NCBI RefSeq assembly: GCF_050948215.1
Contig: NC_135150.1
Location: 18,765,943-18,829,942 of the forward strand
Length of the DNA stretch: 64,000 bases
From: Halictus rubicundus
Taxonomy: Eukaryota; Arthropoda; Insecta; Hymenoptera; Halictidae
Direction of reading: 5' to 3'
This document shows positions 23,668-35,534 of this stretch, one piece after another. The position numbers and the translations under genes are program-made. The first letter of the stretch is position 1; the number at the start of each line of letters is the position of its first letter. Below the pieces are notes generated by a model. It was not told where the DNA came from. It made no database searches and saw only the letters and a list, made by a program, of their open reading frames with translations.

Positions 23668-23936
23668 CGATTTCTCTATATATGTCGCGAAGGCCTGGAT
23701 TATAAAAGTCCTGGAATTATCCCCACTATACCCCGTATACCCCGTGAGGGGTCGTGAAGCTCGAAAGACCTAGGACGATAGACGACACTGGCAAGACAAT
23801 CGAGAATTCACTGTATATGTCAACAACACGGGTTCGCGGCGCCTCACGGAATATACCCCGCGGTAGTGGGGATAATTCCGCGACGTTTATCATCCAGGCG
23901 TTGGCAACGTATACAGAGAAATCACTGTACTTGTGG
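23668..23936. mobile_element. Two family A MITEs joined tail to tail
   Basis: 23668-23815 reads in plus orientation: GATTTCTCTATATATGTCGC through GAGAATTCACTGTATA, with the AACACGGCT..TCCTGGAC block deleted. 23806-23936 reads in minus orientation: CACTGTATATGTCAACAACA through CAGAGAAATCACTGTA. The two share the ATTCACTGTA terminus at the junction, so only one copy of that end is present between them. Confidence 0.85.
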
Positions 23937-24696
23937 GACAATGTGCCACCAAGAACTCTTGTTTCCGAGGAAGTTTGCGGATGTTCGGACCACGGACCCG
24001 GTCGATTCGAACACCGGCTGGTGCGGTTCGTTCGAAGAAATTCTCACGGACAGGTTGGCGGGGATTTCCGCGTGTCTCCGCGAAAAACTGGGTGAAAATG
24101 GTTTAACTCGAACAGGAAGAGGAATGGAATGGAATCGAAGCGGCGTCGAGGAAATTGCAGGGATATCGTTCCGGCGAGGCACGGCTGCGGGACAACGGTA
24201 CTTCCGCGGTCATAAACGTTGCTTGACCGTTAACTCGACTCACCGGGTCTCCTTCGAGGTCTCTCCTCTTTCTTTCTCTATCTCTCTCTCTCTCTCTCGG
24301 TCTGTTTCACTCGTTCGCGGCGACCACGGGGAATTATTTTCATAACGTAACCGAGAGGAGGATCACGGAAACACAAAATAAACGATTAAAAGAGAAACCG
24401 GGGGGTCCGGTTGGTCCGGTCGGGTTGATCGACACGATAGAAGCCACGCAGGCAGATATTCGCATACACGCGTACACACGTATTTCGCCGGGTTTATTTG
24501 CCGATCCGGCGTGCCTCGGAGTTACGTAACCACGCGAGCAGACGGGTACCTAAAAATCTCATCAATATTCCTAGCGTGCTCGAGTCAATATACCATTCGC
24601 GAGATAGAATTTAATTCTGTTTCCTTTTACGAAACAGCCTTCCGACTTATTACCTCGCTCTCAAGGCGAGCTATCTCTCCTTCCCCCTTCTCCCTC

Positions 24697-24746
<50 letters not shown>

Positions 24747-24933
24747 CCTCGTCTCTCTTCGGAGAACTTCCCTCGCACAACTTTCAAATAGATTTCCTTT
24801 GCCGGGGTTAATAGCTTGATCGAGGAGAAACGAATCCGCGAAGAGAGGGGTCCCGGAATTTCAACGCGAAACCAATAGCAACCTGCGAAATCGCACAGAG
24901 ACCCTTCATTCAACTCGTCGACCCCTCACAGAG
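23937..24933. other. No gene seen; CT tracts
   Basis: Contains (CT)n at about 24276-24298 and 24701-24741. Open frames here run into the CT tracts and read as Ser/Leu strings. Confidence 0.5.
24701..24741. repeat. (CT)n microsatellite
   Basis: Pure CT run of about 41 bp. Confidence 0.95.
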
Positions 24934-25150
24934 TTAACACACTCGCGCTAATTCAAAAATTCGGCTCAAAATAAACGAGTACAACGTTGCGCGTTCCTTT
25001 TCAATTTCTTGTTGAATTTCCCTTCAGATGTCTTAGGAAATAGACGTTTCAGGAGTTCAAAATTAATTAAAAAGTTATACTTGTTCTCTTTTCACGTAAC
25101 CTCGTGATATGAACTCGCCAACTTCGGCAGACTCGGCAAGAATGTGTTAA
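24934..25150. mobile_element. Candidate TTAA MITE (TTAACACA ends)
   Basis: TTAACACACTCGCGC on the left and AATGTGTTAA on the right form a short TTAACACA inverted pair 217 bp apart. The size and TTAA boundaries fit the neighbours, but inverted similarity beyond 8 bp is weak. Confidence 0.4.
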
Positions 25151-27157
25151 TTAGTATTAATTGGTAAGGAGAAGAAGTAATACTTACTCGATAAAAATTA
25201 ATACGTTTGCACGCTTGAATTCTCTGAATCGTGTGAAGTCTTTCCATCCATTTTTACTCTATTGATAAGAATAGCATCGAGATGATGGCACAACGTGACA
25301 AAGGAGGAATCGTCATAGAAAATTCTCAAATATATTCCGTAAAATGTCGCAATATATGTGGATGCGTTTTACATTACCGTAATGATTTTAAAGCAACGAG
25401 AATAACTTTATTTGGCAGCGTTGGGCGCTGGTAGCATCGGGGGAAGTTAAATGGCAGGTTCTGCTTGAAAGATCGAAACGAAATCGCAGGGCAAAGGGGT
25501 TAAGAGGCCCGCGGAATCCTCTCTGAGAGCTTCCGGCGTGTTTCGAGAGGGAGAGAGAAGGAGAGGGAGAACGGCAAGGCCGAAACGCGCGAGAAATTAC
25601 GTGATCCGCGAGCTAAACGCGAGCAAGTCAGAAGTTCGGCTGAATGAGAGAGAGGAGAATTCCGCGCCGGGGTCAAAATTTGCACCCTGGGCACACCGAG
25701 ACGCTAACTGCCACGCTAAGTTGATTCTCCCACTCTCCCGGCAGGAATACTAGAATATGTACGGGGTGTCCTAATTTTCCCCGGGAAAATTCGCCAGACT
25801 TCAACATCTATTTCCCGTCCTCAATTTCGGGAATACCGTGCCCTGAAAACCCTCGAAAACTGCTGAATTGCTATCACCGAACCGTTAACTTTTTGACGGT
25901 CGCGGCGGCTACCTCGGTGCCTTCGTCGGTTTTATACTAATTTGCCCGATCAATGGGTGGACAGCAGAAGTTTTGCATTTGCGAGAAAAATTAACAAGTT
26001 GACTGCCGAACCAGCCCAACCCTTCCACGAGATCAACGTAATATATGCATTGTACTAGAAAATTGATACAGACAATTTTCATTTTGTAGACAGATCTCTG
26101 CAGTCTACCAACAGGAAAGACACTGCCAAGAACTGTCATAAAGCAGACGCTGTTTAATAATTTAGAATAGAGTAAAATTTGAAGCTGGCGTTCAATTAAG
26201 AACAAACATAACATTGTACGCTGAAGATGCATTGTAAAGCTGACCGTTTTACGCAGATTCACGCAGAAATTATACTTCAGTACCGCAAGACAACCGCAAC
26301 GACGTGCAAAAGAACGAACGCTCGGATCACAGTTTTGCCATATCTCTCGAGGAGCATAAAGTTCCGCGGCAGTCAGCAGGTTTACGCGCAAAATAAACTA
26401 GAGGCTTCAACAGATGCGGCGCCGATCTATTATTTCTGGCGTGCACGACGGTAATTCACTTGACCGAAAATATTTCATCGAAAGAAACAGGGACACCCGG
26501 TGAACACCAGCGGTAAACGTCATTATCGGGCGATCATTCTCGACAAGCCAAGTTTCCCCGACGAACGCGCCCCGTCCAGGTCGCTGTCAATCCGCCAAGT
26601 TATTCCGAGAAGTTCCTCGCGCGCGATTCCGCGTTGTATTTGAAAACTCCCGAAATAAATAGCGTATCATTAAGGACATGATGAGAGGTTGCACGGACGC
26701 GGAAGAGTCACCGAACGGCTTCTTCTGGTAACGCGTATCGCCGTGCGAACGAGCGCCGAGCAGAACCGAAGAGAAGCAGATCGCGAAACAGCTCTTCGCG
26801 AGCGAGCCTGACCGATCGAATTTCACGAGCAGCGATTCGCAACGGCGAAATCGCGATGCTACACCGCGATGGGAAAATCGCAGCGACGCGTTAACCCTTT
26901 GCGGTCCAACCTCGCAGTTTCGCTCCAGCGGGCCCACGCTGTACTCGCATGTTTCACACGACGCGTTTGCAATATGTAGTGTCGAAGAACGTACTGCGAA
27001 CAAGTAGGGATAATTATTTAGAAAGATTCACTACCCCCGCTAATTGCAAACACGTTGAAATACGCTATCGGGAGCGTGGTTCTTGGTTTTCGGGATACTC
27101 GCAATTTTCTGTACAGTGAGTCGCGTAATTGGTACTCCTTAAATTGGTATAGCTTCT
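25151..27157. other. No supportable gene; possible old repeat 25757-26506
   Basis: TGTACGGGGTGTCCTA at 25758 is mirrored loosely by GGGACACCCGGTGAACA near 26490. A 160-codon minus frame (25909-26391) lies between, but it opens with TTG and has no known motif; one frame of this length is expected by chance in the window. TTAACCCTTTGCGGTCC at about 26892 resembles a lone TTAA-element end, with a similar CCCTTTGCGGTCC near 28055. Confidence 0.3.
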
Positions 27158-27200
27158 TTAACACGTTGACTGCACTGTCACCCATACGTTGGTGACGGAA
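27158..27200 (+). repeat. Left end of a family E TTAA element
   Basis: TTAACACGTTGACTGC followed by the palindrome GTCACCCATACGTTGGTGAC matches the terminus and subterminal hairpin arrangement of the complete element at 41506-41742. No opposite end was found nearby. Confidence 0.5.
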
Positions 27201-27390
27201 TCATTTGTCCAGGTTTTAAAATGAATTTTTACGTTAAAATATTCATTGTACCAAATTTAGGGTCTGTAAAATTCAGGAAAGTTGGAGGACTACTCAATTA
27301 TTTCATTAAATAACTTACTTTGATTTTATGGAATTTTTGAGGTCTCAAGTTTGGCAAAGTGTTCAAAATTGGACAAGACTGAAATTACAG

Positions 27391-27610
27391 TAAGTCACAG
27401 ATTTGTCGTTAATGTGTGGTCTAAACATAAAACTAGCCGAAGTAAAGAAGAAATAAAATGGCAGACAGGCCACTGGACATGCTGGAATAAAATTGTCCAG
27501 TAAACCACGTATTTATCATTTACGTGCGGTCTAAATATACAACTAGCTGAAATAGAAACGAAATAAAATGGCTGACTGACCGTTGGACTTGCAAAAATAA
27601 AATTGTCCAG
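27391..27610. repeat. Two-copy tandem repeat, 110-bp unit
   Basis: TAAGTCACAGATTTGTCGTT..AATAAAATGGCAGACAGG..AATAAAATTGTCCAG at 27391-27500 recurs with substitutions at 27501-27610. Confidence 0.8.
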
Positions 27611-28977
27611 ACAGTCTCAGGCATTGGACCAGTTCGAATATAATTGTTGTCCGAACAGAGTAGCCATTGGGCCCGTAAGAATAAAGTGGTTGTACAGTTA
27701 CGCTGCGCACAGGATCACAAAGGGTCAGGTCTTCGTTAATTTTCCCAGAGTTTGCCTCCGGCGGGTCCCACGGTCCCTTTCGGATCATTGGTTCCAGTGT
27801 CAAAGCTGAGAACACCTCGGGGACTATCGTCTTAGACTATCGCGGAACATCCGGCGCGGTCGTCGACCCGTGTCGACAACGCGAAATTTAGGTTGCAAAC
27901 GAGGCAGCAAGAAATTTAATTGCCAAAGGATTGCCACGGACCATGGAGAATGGTAATGGAATTGCAACTTCGTGATCTAGCACCTTGCTGACAATTTTCC
28001 GGGTCTTGATCTTGGCGCGAACGAGCGCATGATTTATTGCTCCTTGGGTTTCTCACCCTTTGCGGTCCAGGCTTGCTGATCTATTTATAGAGAAATAGTT
28101 GTTCCTGCGTATAATGCAATTTCAGAAATATTTTTCCAATTTCAGTACTTTATAAAATAAACGGGTAATAAATAAAGTGGGTTTAACGTGAAACGGAGCG
28201 AATCTGCTGGGAAGAAAGCTCGTCTATCAATTACAGTCGGGCTGGGAAATAAAGCGGAGATGTTAAACGGGGGAATCCGTGGAAAACAAGGACGGCAGAG
28301 AGGCTGGTTCGCATTCAGCGAGCGAGCGAGCGGGATCGATAAAACGTTTGGTGGCTCGCGACCTGTAACGATTATTAATCGTGCCACCCATGAAATGTAT
28401 TAGGAGGCGACGTCTATGCATGATTTTCCTGCATGGCGAGCGGGAGAGGGAGAGAGCAGCGGAAGAGGCGGCTTCCGGAGTGAAAAAAGCCACCGGCGGA
28501 AATTCACCGCGATAAGAATAATCGAGTCCAGCGAAGAACCACCAGAGAGCTGGCTGCTCGTCGTCCGCCGTTCCCTCGTTCTCTCTTCCTCTCTCGCTCT
28601 CTCGCTCTCTCCAGCTACGCTCTCGGGTTCCGAGAAACTCGTTAGCAAATTATACGTCGACGCAATTAATCAAACCGTGCCACGGTCCCGGGCGGATCGC
28701 TCCTCGATTCATGGTGCAGCACGCGACCCTCCGCAACACGATCGGCGCACCTAAACACCGTCAAGCAACTCGTGTTCCACCCGTCGATTATCCCCAATAA
28801 CATACCGTTGAGTTTTTATTAGAACCGAACCAATTTCCCGCGCAACCCTGTGCCAACGCTAGAAGCCTCGACGCACGAATCATTTTCTACCGCGGTGACA
28901 ATTGAACAGTAGCTACAAAAGGTCCCTCAAAAATTTGGAGATGTTTTTTAAATTCTTCAATTCCTGCTTCAAACAAG
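27611..28977. other. No gene seen
   Basis: 28180-28740 is GC-richer with (GAGC) and CT/GA-rich patches. Frames on opposite strands overlap. Confidence 0.45.
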
Positions 28978-29180
28978 TACAGTGATTTCTTTATGTATGT
29001 CGCCAAGGCCTGGGTGATAAACGTCGCGGGATTATCCCCACTGCCGCGGGATATACCTCGTGAGAGGCCACGAAGCTCGGGAGACCTCGGACGCCGAGGA
29101 GTGTAAACATAACACGGCTCGGGTATGTCTTCTGGACGATACATGACGCTGGCAAGACCCGTGTTGTTGACATACATATA
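28978..29180 (+). mobile_element. Family A mariner-like MITE, copy 6
   Basis: TACAGTGATTTCTTTATGTA start, full core with CTCGGACGCCGAGGAGTG, TAACACGGCTCGGGTATGTC and GTGTTGTTGACATACATATA. The right terminus fades after 29180 without a clear TTCACTGTA. Confidence 0.87.
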
Positions 29181-30590
29181 TTGACATTAAACTTCAACGA
29201 GAGTGGCTTTACTAAGGAATGGGCTTGTTCGTCTTTTGCACCCTGGCATCCAATTTTATTAGTCACCTATTTGTCATATTAATCGTGTCTTGCAGCACAC
29301 GAATGACTCTACTTTCTTTTGATCGAAACGACTCAAAATAATCCCTGAACATTCACGAAAGACAACGTCACAACGTCTTCGAAATGACGAGAAAGAACAG
29401 AGAGGTGAACAGAACAAAAATGCCGGTCGGATACGTGTCAGCTCAGCCGGGACGTTAGGTCAGATGTTAGGATTTACAACGGCGATTAGCCTCGCAAATC
29501 CAAATCTTGCAAATCCCAATTTTTGCGGCCAATTAAACCGCAATTATTAGTCAACAAAGCCCGATGATTAACCGTCGCAATTACCCGCAATTATCTCTCA
29601 TAAACACGCTCTTGAAAGACGAACAAACTTCGAGCGAACATGCGGCTTCTCGTCCTCGTTACGCGAGCCACTGTGTAATCGTGTTGCACGATCCTAATGA
29701 AAATAGGGTCTTACGCGACCCTTCGAACGCGAGGTTCGAAAATAGTGGACAATTTTCCGTGACTTCGACTTCCCCCGATCCAGAAATTGGTTCGCGGGAA
29801 TCGGCAGGGTTTGACTATCAAAGTTCGCGACTCCGAGCAGTCTGACGAGTCGAATTACAGCCGGTTAGGCGATTACATGGCAAAAATCGCGCTAGCACCG
29901 GTGTTCGATTACGCAAAGCCAACCAACCGGAGGGGCGAGCTCCGCTTGTTCCACAGTCCTCGCGTGTCGCGCATTTCGAATGCGAAGAGAAGAACGATCG
30001 AGGGAAAGGAGCCCGCCACGATCGAGTCGGATCGAGGAATCAACGAGGGATCGCATCGATCGTTCTCCGGAAAAATTTAGCAACGACACGCCAATCATTC
30101 TCAGAAATTTTAAATGCATCAAGATTCATTTGTTCTTCTAATGATTCTTTAACGCTAGAAATACCGCGTCGATGAAGCAATCAATTTTGCATTTTACAAC
30201 AAACGAAGTATGTCTATCAAATTCACCGCGAATTGAATAAGAAACTTTCCGCGTCTCCCCGAAATCGCCCTGTTCACACGAGCTCGACGATACTATGAAA
30301 CTATTCGCCGAATTGGCTCGAGTAGCATAAAGACCCATCGCTATCGTGACCGTCGCGGGGGACGAGGAGCTCGAGACGAGGCATGTTGAATCATAAACGT
30401 GGCTCGCGGAGCGTCTTCATGGTCCGGTGGTTATCGGTCGAAGGACAACAATCTCGAGCGAACTATCCGCCAAGCGAACAACTAACCGTCGGGGTATCCG
30501 CCGTGTTATCCGTCCTGGCAAGAAGAACACGGTGTAGGGTCTCGGTGGAACGACACGGAACAAGAAGGGAACGTGAGAGACAGGGGAAGG

Positions 30591-30642
30591 GAGGAGAGGA
30601 GAGGAGAGGAGAGGAGAGGAGAGGAGAGGAGAGGAGAGGAGA
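30591..30642. repeat. (GAGGA)10 pentanucleotide minisatellite
   Basis: Ten near-perfect units of GAGGA. Confidence 0.95.
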
Positions 30643-30820
30643 AGGCGCGAGTCGCGAGGCGTATGGCAACGAGAGCGCGCTATCTCTAGGCGGCCGTCTA
30701 CTCAGCGGTAATGCGAGACCTCCATGGTAATAAGAGATGCCCTGGTAATTATTACATTCCCTTCGTGGGACGTACGTAAGGTAGATTCGACCGGGAGATG
30801 GGAGGAAGTGACGCGCCACC

Positions 30821-30844
30821 GCCGACGCCGACGCCGACGCCGAC
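30821..30844. repeat. (GCCGAC)4 hexanucleotide run
   Basis: Four perfect units. Confidence 0.92.
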
Positions 30845-31632
30845 AGCACGGCCACTGTGAATTATCGCGGCTTTAAGCGACGCCCGCCACCAGAAAACTG
30901 CCAGTTCTATCGTCTAATTAATCATAATTTATATCAGCCCGTTTGATAGCCTGCGATTATTTACACGCGATCCCTGGGAAGTTGCTTGGCTCGCAACCTT
31001 GCTGCGCGCGGGCAGACATAAGATTCTATACGTTGCCCTCTCTCTCTCTCTCTCTCTCTGTCTCTCTTCCTCGCTTTATAGTCGACAGGCCCGACCATCA
31101 CTAATTAACGTACTGGTATTCGGCCTGTCCTTCGGCGCGGAAGACCTAAAAACCGTCTCGCACGAGTCGAGACTTTCGAGCTGGCGGAATTGATTGTACC
31201 GGTGCTATCAATCCGTTGGTAATCGGATCAATCTGCCACCGAGGCCTCGCGGAACCCCGACGTTTAGGAGCGCGAATTCTGCTTCGAATCGAGGGACCAT
31301 CGCTTCGAGCAATTAACTCCTTCCAGCGCAATAATGAGTTCCACTCGCAACGACAATTCGACTCGCGCAGCGAGTCTGCTAGGTACCACTGACATTTTCA
31401 TCTCTTCTAAATTGAAATAAATTATTTTCCACAAAGATCCGCAGTTTTGCTCCGGATAATCCAATTCTGCAAGGATTGACACAATTTCCTTTCAGGCTAA
31501 AATAAAAAGGATACCCGCCGAGTTTCAGACGGACGGGAATCCATTAAATAACGTTCCAAAATTACAAATAGCCGAATCAATTTACGAGCCCATCGACCCG
31601 TGCAAATTTGAAGAAGGTGCAAAATAGTCGTA

Positions 31633-32187
31633 TTAACCCCTTGCACTACGATTTATTTTACGTTCTTTTTTGTAATTCGTAGTTTCCTTTAAAAAATGAG
31701 AACATTCGTATCTATAGTATGCCTATATGTTCTTCAATGGCTGTAGATTAACAACGCCAAAATAGAATTTGATTTCGGTTTAAGGGAAATGAACACATTC
31801 GCGATCGCTGACGTGAATTCACGTCATTTTAAATTCTGTTCCTGATTGCCGCTGACGTGAATTCACGTCATTTAAAATTCTACTCCTGATTGCCGCTGAC
31901 GTGAATTCACGTCCTGCAAATTGTGTTTCTGAATGCGGCAACATTAGGCGCATTAATGGGATTGGATTTAAATTTAAATTATTAATTAATTTAATAAATT
32001 ATTCAATCCTTGCTTTAGCGACACAAGTTTGCGGCAACCAGCTTCAGAATTTCATCATTTTCGCCCCGGTACTCCGTATTAGAAACGGAAAAAATTTGCC
32101 GGTCGCGAATGTGTTAATAACACGCATATTTATTAGACTCTGTTCAGAATCACGAATATGACGCGACATTGTAGGGCAAGGGGTTAA
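31633..32187 (+). mobile_element. Large TTAA MITE, 555 bp, with three CRE-like palindromes
   Basis: TTAACCCCTTGCACTACGA on the left and TTGTAGGGCAAGGGGTTAA on the right are inverted copies, bounded by TTAA. The ends resemble family B (CCCTTTGCACTCGA) but the interior is different and twice as long. Three 44-bp repeats at 31809-31913 each contain TGACGTGAATTCACGTC(A). No coding frame spans it. Confidence 0.85.
31809..31913. repeat. 3 x 44-bp tandem repeat carrying an 18-bp perfect palindrome
   Basis: TGACGTGAATTCACGTCA at 31809-31826 and 31853-31870, and its first 17 bases at 31897-31913. Each palindrome holds two TGACGT half-sites, the core of CREB/ATF-type binding sites. The spacer CTGATTGCCGC is shared. 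Confidence 0.95.
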
Positions 32188-33353
32188 GCTTATTGAATGT
32201 TTTATTGTGCCGAGTTCAGAAGATCGCGGAACAGTTAAAGATGCATAAAATCCACCGGCTACGAAATAACCGTTCCACTTCGGGGCTCGTCGAATTCCCC
32301 GACGCTCGCGTAACATCGACGGAACGTTCTCCACCCCATAAACCAACGATAAGGAAAAATGAAAACGCGATCAAAGCCAGCGAAGCAAGGAGAGAGAGAG
32401 AGAGAGAGAGGGGCCCCTTAAGACTGTTGCTCGTTACGTTGATCAACGAGTTCTCGTTGGCGAGAGACGTTGGCGACGTTAGCGTCGCTTTTGCGCGCGT
32501 CCGATCAGAAGCAGTTTGGGGAAGTTAGGGTCGAAGACGCCGAGGCAAACTATCATGCGACCTAAATAATTAATCGACTGGCGCTCGCAGCTTGTTGCTG
32601 TTTAACGACAGTCGAACGCAATCGCGGAACGAATTTAATATGCGACGCGGATGAATAAATAAAAATACGATCGACGGAGAGGGGGGAGGGTAGGGGGTGA
32701 AGCGACACGACTACGTCGACGAGCCCGAGGCGGTGGATGGAAGAGAGCTCTCTCGCGTCGTTGTTCTCTATCCCGAAGGAATTCCGGAATCAGGACACGC
32801 GGAGCAGCGACCGGTGCTTATCGCGTCCGACACCGAAGGCGGAACTTCTCCGAGGAAAATGAAATCGAGCGGAACCCGACGAGCCACCGAGGCGCAAATG
32901 AAATCTTTAATACCGAACGCGTACTCTCCACCGCTATTTCTCTCTTTTCCACGCACGGAAGAGACAGACGTTACCGAGCGCAGTCTGAAAAGAAGTTCGT
33001 TTCGCCGGGAAAAGTTGGAACCGTCTGGGTCAGCCGGGGAAATGGAGGAGAAGAGAACAGAAAAACGCGATTAACTCTTTCCGCGGGACGTTCGTTGAAT
33101 ACCTGGCCCGCAAAATAGATTTAACGCGCTCAAGCGGCCGGCTAGACTAGCAGGGACAACACGCGCGCGGTCTCTCCTTTTCGATCCGCGAACACCCTCG
33201 CTGAAAGGGAATAATGTTAATTAGCGAGCCGGGGTAATTCGCGAGGACGAGGCGCGTACCCTAAGCCGTTCCGTTCCGTGCACGCTTCATCGTCGCGTTC
33301 CGCTTCAAAATTCCTCCGGATGAAAGTTCCTTTTTTTTTTATTTTTTCTCTCC

Positions 33354-33409
<56 letters not shown>

Positions 33410-33794
33410 CCCCGGCGCTCGTCCCACGGTGTGTTTGCACGACGCTTCACGTGCGTCCAACGCCGCTTCGTGTGCGTCCGCGCACTCTTTCGTCCGTGAA
33501 TGAGACCAAACCGCCGTCGCGTTGCACGATCCCTCCGCAACTGAAACTTGCCTGCTCGGGCTTTCAAAGACACCGAGAAACCCCGGACTCTTCAACTAAT
33601 GAGCTTTAATATTTGGCAATCGATCCGCCATCGGAAATACTGGTCCTGTCACCAGTCTGCATCTCTATGCAAAGTAAAAATTGTCCAAACCTGTTGCTAG
33701 AAACGGAACCACTCAGGTATGCACTTCTTCTTTTTCAAATTTATGTGCTTCGTACAAGTCACGCCGTCCTCGTGTACAGAAGCGAGCAGCGCTG
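32188..33794. other. No gene seen; GC-rich with GA/CT tracts
   Basis: GA run at about 32390-32411 and CT tract at 33359-33406. The 125-codon plus frame at 32697-33074 is Arg/Ser/Glu-rich and unrecognised; it is probably chance in CpG-rich DNA. Confidence 0.45.
33359..33406. repeat. (CT)n microsatellite
   Basis: Pure CT run of about 48 bp. Confidence 0.95.
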
Positions 33795-34042
33795 TTAACC
33801 CTTAGCACTCGAATGACAACTGTGAGGCGCCACTAAAAATTGCTGTATCGTTATTCAGAATATTTTTTACATTATTGAATTTGCTTGTATTTAATAAATT
33901 ACTGAACACCTCGATATTGTACGACAAATTGCTCCATTTTCGTATGTATAACATGAAAAAGAAATATAGAGAAGGGAAATATTCTCAGTCGGAAGAAATG
34001 TTTCGTTTTGGAGTTAAAATAGCTTCGAGTGCAAAGGGTTAA
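33795..34042 (-). mobile_element. Family B TTAA MITE, copy 3 (inverted)
   Basis: TTAACCCTTAGCACTCGAA left, CTTCGAGTGCAAAGGGTTAA right. The interior is the reverse complement of copies 1 and 2. The subterminal hairpin at 33812-33834 is AATGACA/CGCCACT around a 9-nt loop; two G-T wobble replacements keep the pairing. Confidence 0.9.
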
Positions 34043-34110
34043 TAACTACACAGCTGAACTTTATGCAAAATAAAAATTGTTTGGATCGATTGCAAGAAGC
34101 AGAAAACAGA

Positions 34111-34436
34111 TTAACCCCGTAGCGCACAGTTTTTTTTTTAAACCGGCCAAAAAAATCAATTTTTGATATACTGCGTTTTTGTTCCATGGAAAAAGGCTAT
34201 ATTTTATTCTTGAATAAATAAATGTTATAGCTTACAATCCCATGTAAATGATAAATATCAATAAAACGATTTTTTTTTCTTTGCTTTCACGTTGTTATTT
34301 TCAATTCTCGATTATATTCGAGTGTGAAAAATTGTAGCAGCATAAAATACAACGCCGCTCGAATTATCTCGAGTGCGCACAGTTTGGCCTGTTTAGCGCG
34401 CTCGAATTAACTCGAGCGTACAAGTTAAGGTGTTAA
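34111..34436. mobile_element. Candidate TTAA MITE (TTAACCCCGTAGCGCAC / GTTAAGGTGTTAA ends)
   Basis: TTAA-bounded 326-bp segment starting 69 bp after the previous element. The right half repeats the palindromic word CTCGAATTAxCTCGAG twice (about 34358 and 34411) next to GCGCAC and TAGCGCG. End symmetry is only moderate. Confidence 0.45.
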
Positions 34437-35307
34437 AATTTCTTTTTCTTTTCTTTAATGATCTTGGTAAATTGCAAATGATGTATATATCGAGGACCTT
34501 GGACCGTTTTCATTAACAAACGTCCATAAATCTTTGTTCCGTTTAACTGCAGTTTTCCCGCCAAGGTGGGACATTTAGAATAAAATATAGATTAAGTGAA
34601 CATCGACATGGAGGAAGTAGTTAGCTCGGCGAATGAGCAGCTAAAGCCTAGTTCAGGAGTGCAGAGTGCACCGCGGCGGCAGAGTTGCACTACGCAGACC
34701 TCCGCTCCGCGTGCAGCTGAAAGTACCAGCCTTGAATCCACGGCAAATCTGTCGTATGCATAATAAAACGTCCTACCGGGAAACCTCTCGCCGGCTATTT
34801 CACTTTCCCGCCGCGTTGAGCTCGATCCACGATTCCTTTCAGAGGATCGTGGATCAACCGTAGGATTCGATTCGCTCCGAGCGTACTTCATCTTTGGCTT
34901 GCGGGGGGAGCTTTAGGAAAAATCAAATTTTCTTCGCGTAACTCGAGTGGAACGCGTTTCCCGCGGCGGTAACTCGATATATCGCGATTAAAATGGAAAC
35001 ATCGAGGCATTTAATTACACGTTGGATATTTTATCTCTTCTATTCATATTCGACGCGCGTGCACGAATATCCGCGAACCACCTTGTCTTTTTTTTTTTTT
35101 TTTTATAGAAAAATCGGACGGTACTTTTCAACTGAAACGAAGAGAATGAAGAGAACGCAGGGAAAATGTTGGCTGTGCTCTCAAAGCGAACACGAATCAT
35201 AAAATCATAAAATATTGTAAGAATTCGATGAAATATAGAATCGTTTCGTGTATTTTTAAGCTACCCTATAAAAATCGTTCATTCGTTGCTTCACAAATTT
35301 CCAATTC
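34437..35307. other. No gene seen
   Basis: AT-rich then mixed. Short overlapping frames only. Confidence 0.45.
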
Positions 35308-35534
35308 TTAACGCTGGAACTACCGGACCAGTCGAAACGACTGGTTCCTGTTTCTTTCTTTCACAATTATACTGAAACGATAAAAATGTTTTCATTAGAA
35401 ATTTTTGGCTGAACTTCTTCATTGAAGCGCATGTTAGAATCAAAATGGTATGAGGTTCGAATAGATGTAGTCTTGTCATTGTTACAAAGCAGTATACATC
35501 AGTTGTATTTATTACTCGGTAGTTCTAGTATTAA
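35308..35534. mobile_element. Family D-like TTAA MITE
   Basis: TTAACGCTGGAACTACCGG left and CGGTAGTTCTAGTATTAA right are inverted partners over about 18 bp with TTAA at both edges. Just inside the left end is a perfect hairpin CCAGTCG-AAA-CGACTGG (35328-35344). Non-coding, 227 bp. Confidence 0.75.

Larger units (their letters stand above)
29181..31632. other. No gene seen; simple repeats
   Basis: Contains the GAGGA pentanucleotide run, (GCCGAC)4, and a CT tract at about 31038-31060. The 29564-30080 frames shift phase and have no known domain. A fragment ACAAAGATCCGCAG at about 31430 resembles a family G end. Confidence 0.45.

Noticed and set aside
25909..26391. 160-codon minus frame in moderately AT-rich DNA
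   Set aside because: About one such frame is expected by chance in 64 kb; it begins with TTG and has no recognisable motif.
34111..34436. TTAA-bounded segment as a firm family B member
   Set aside because: The TTAACCCC start and TTAA end fit, but terminal symmetry is too weak, so it is listed only as a candidate.
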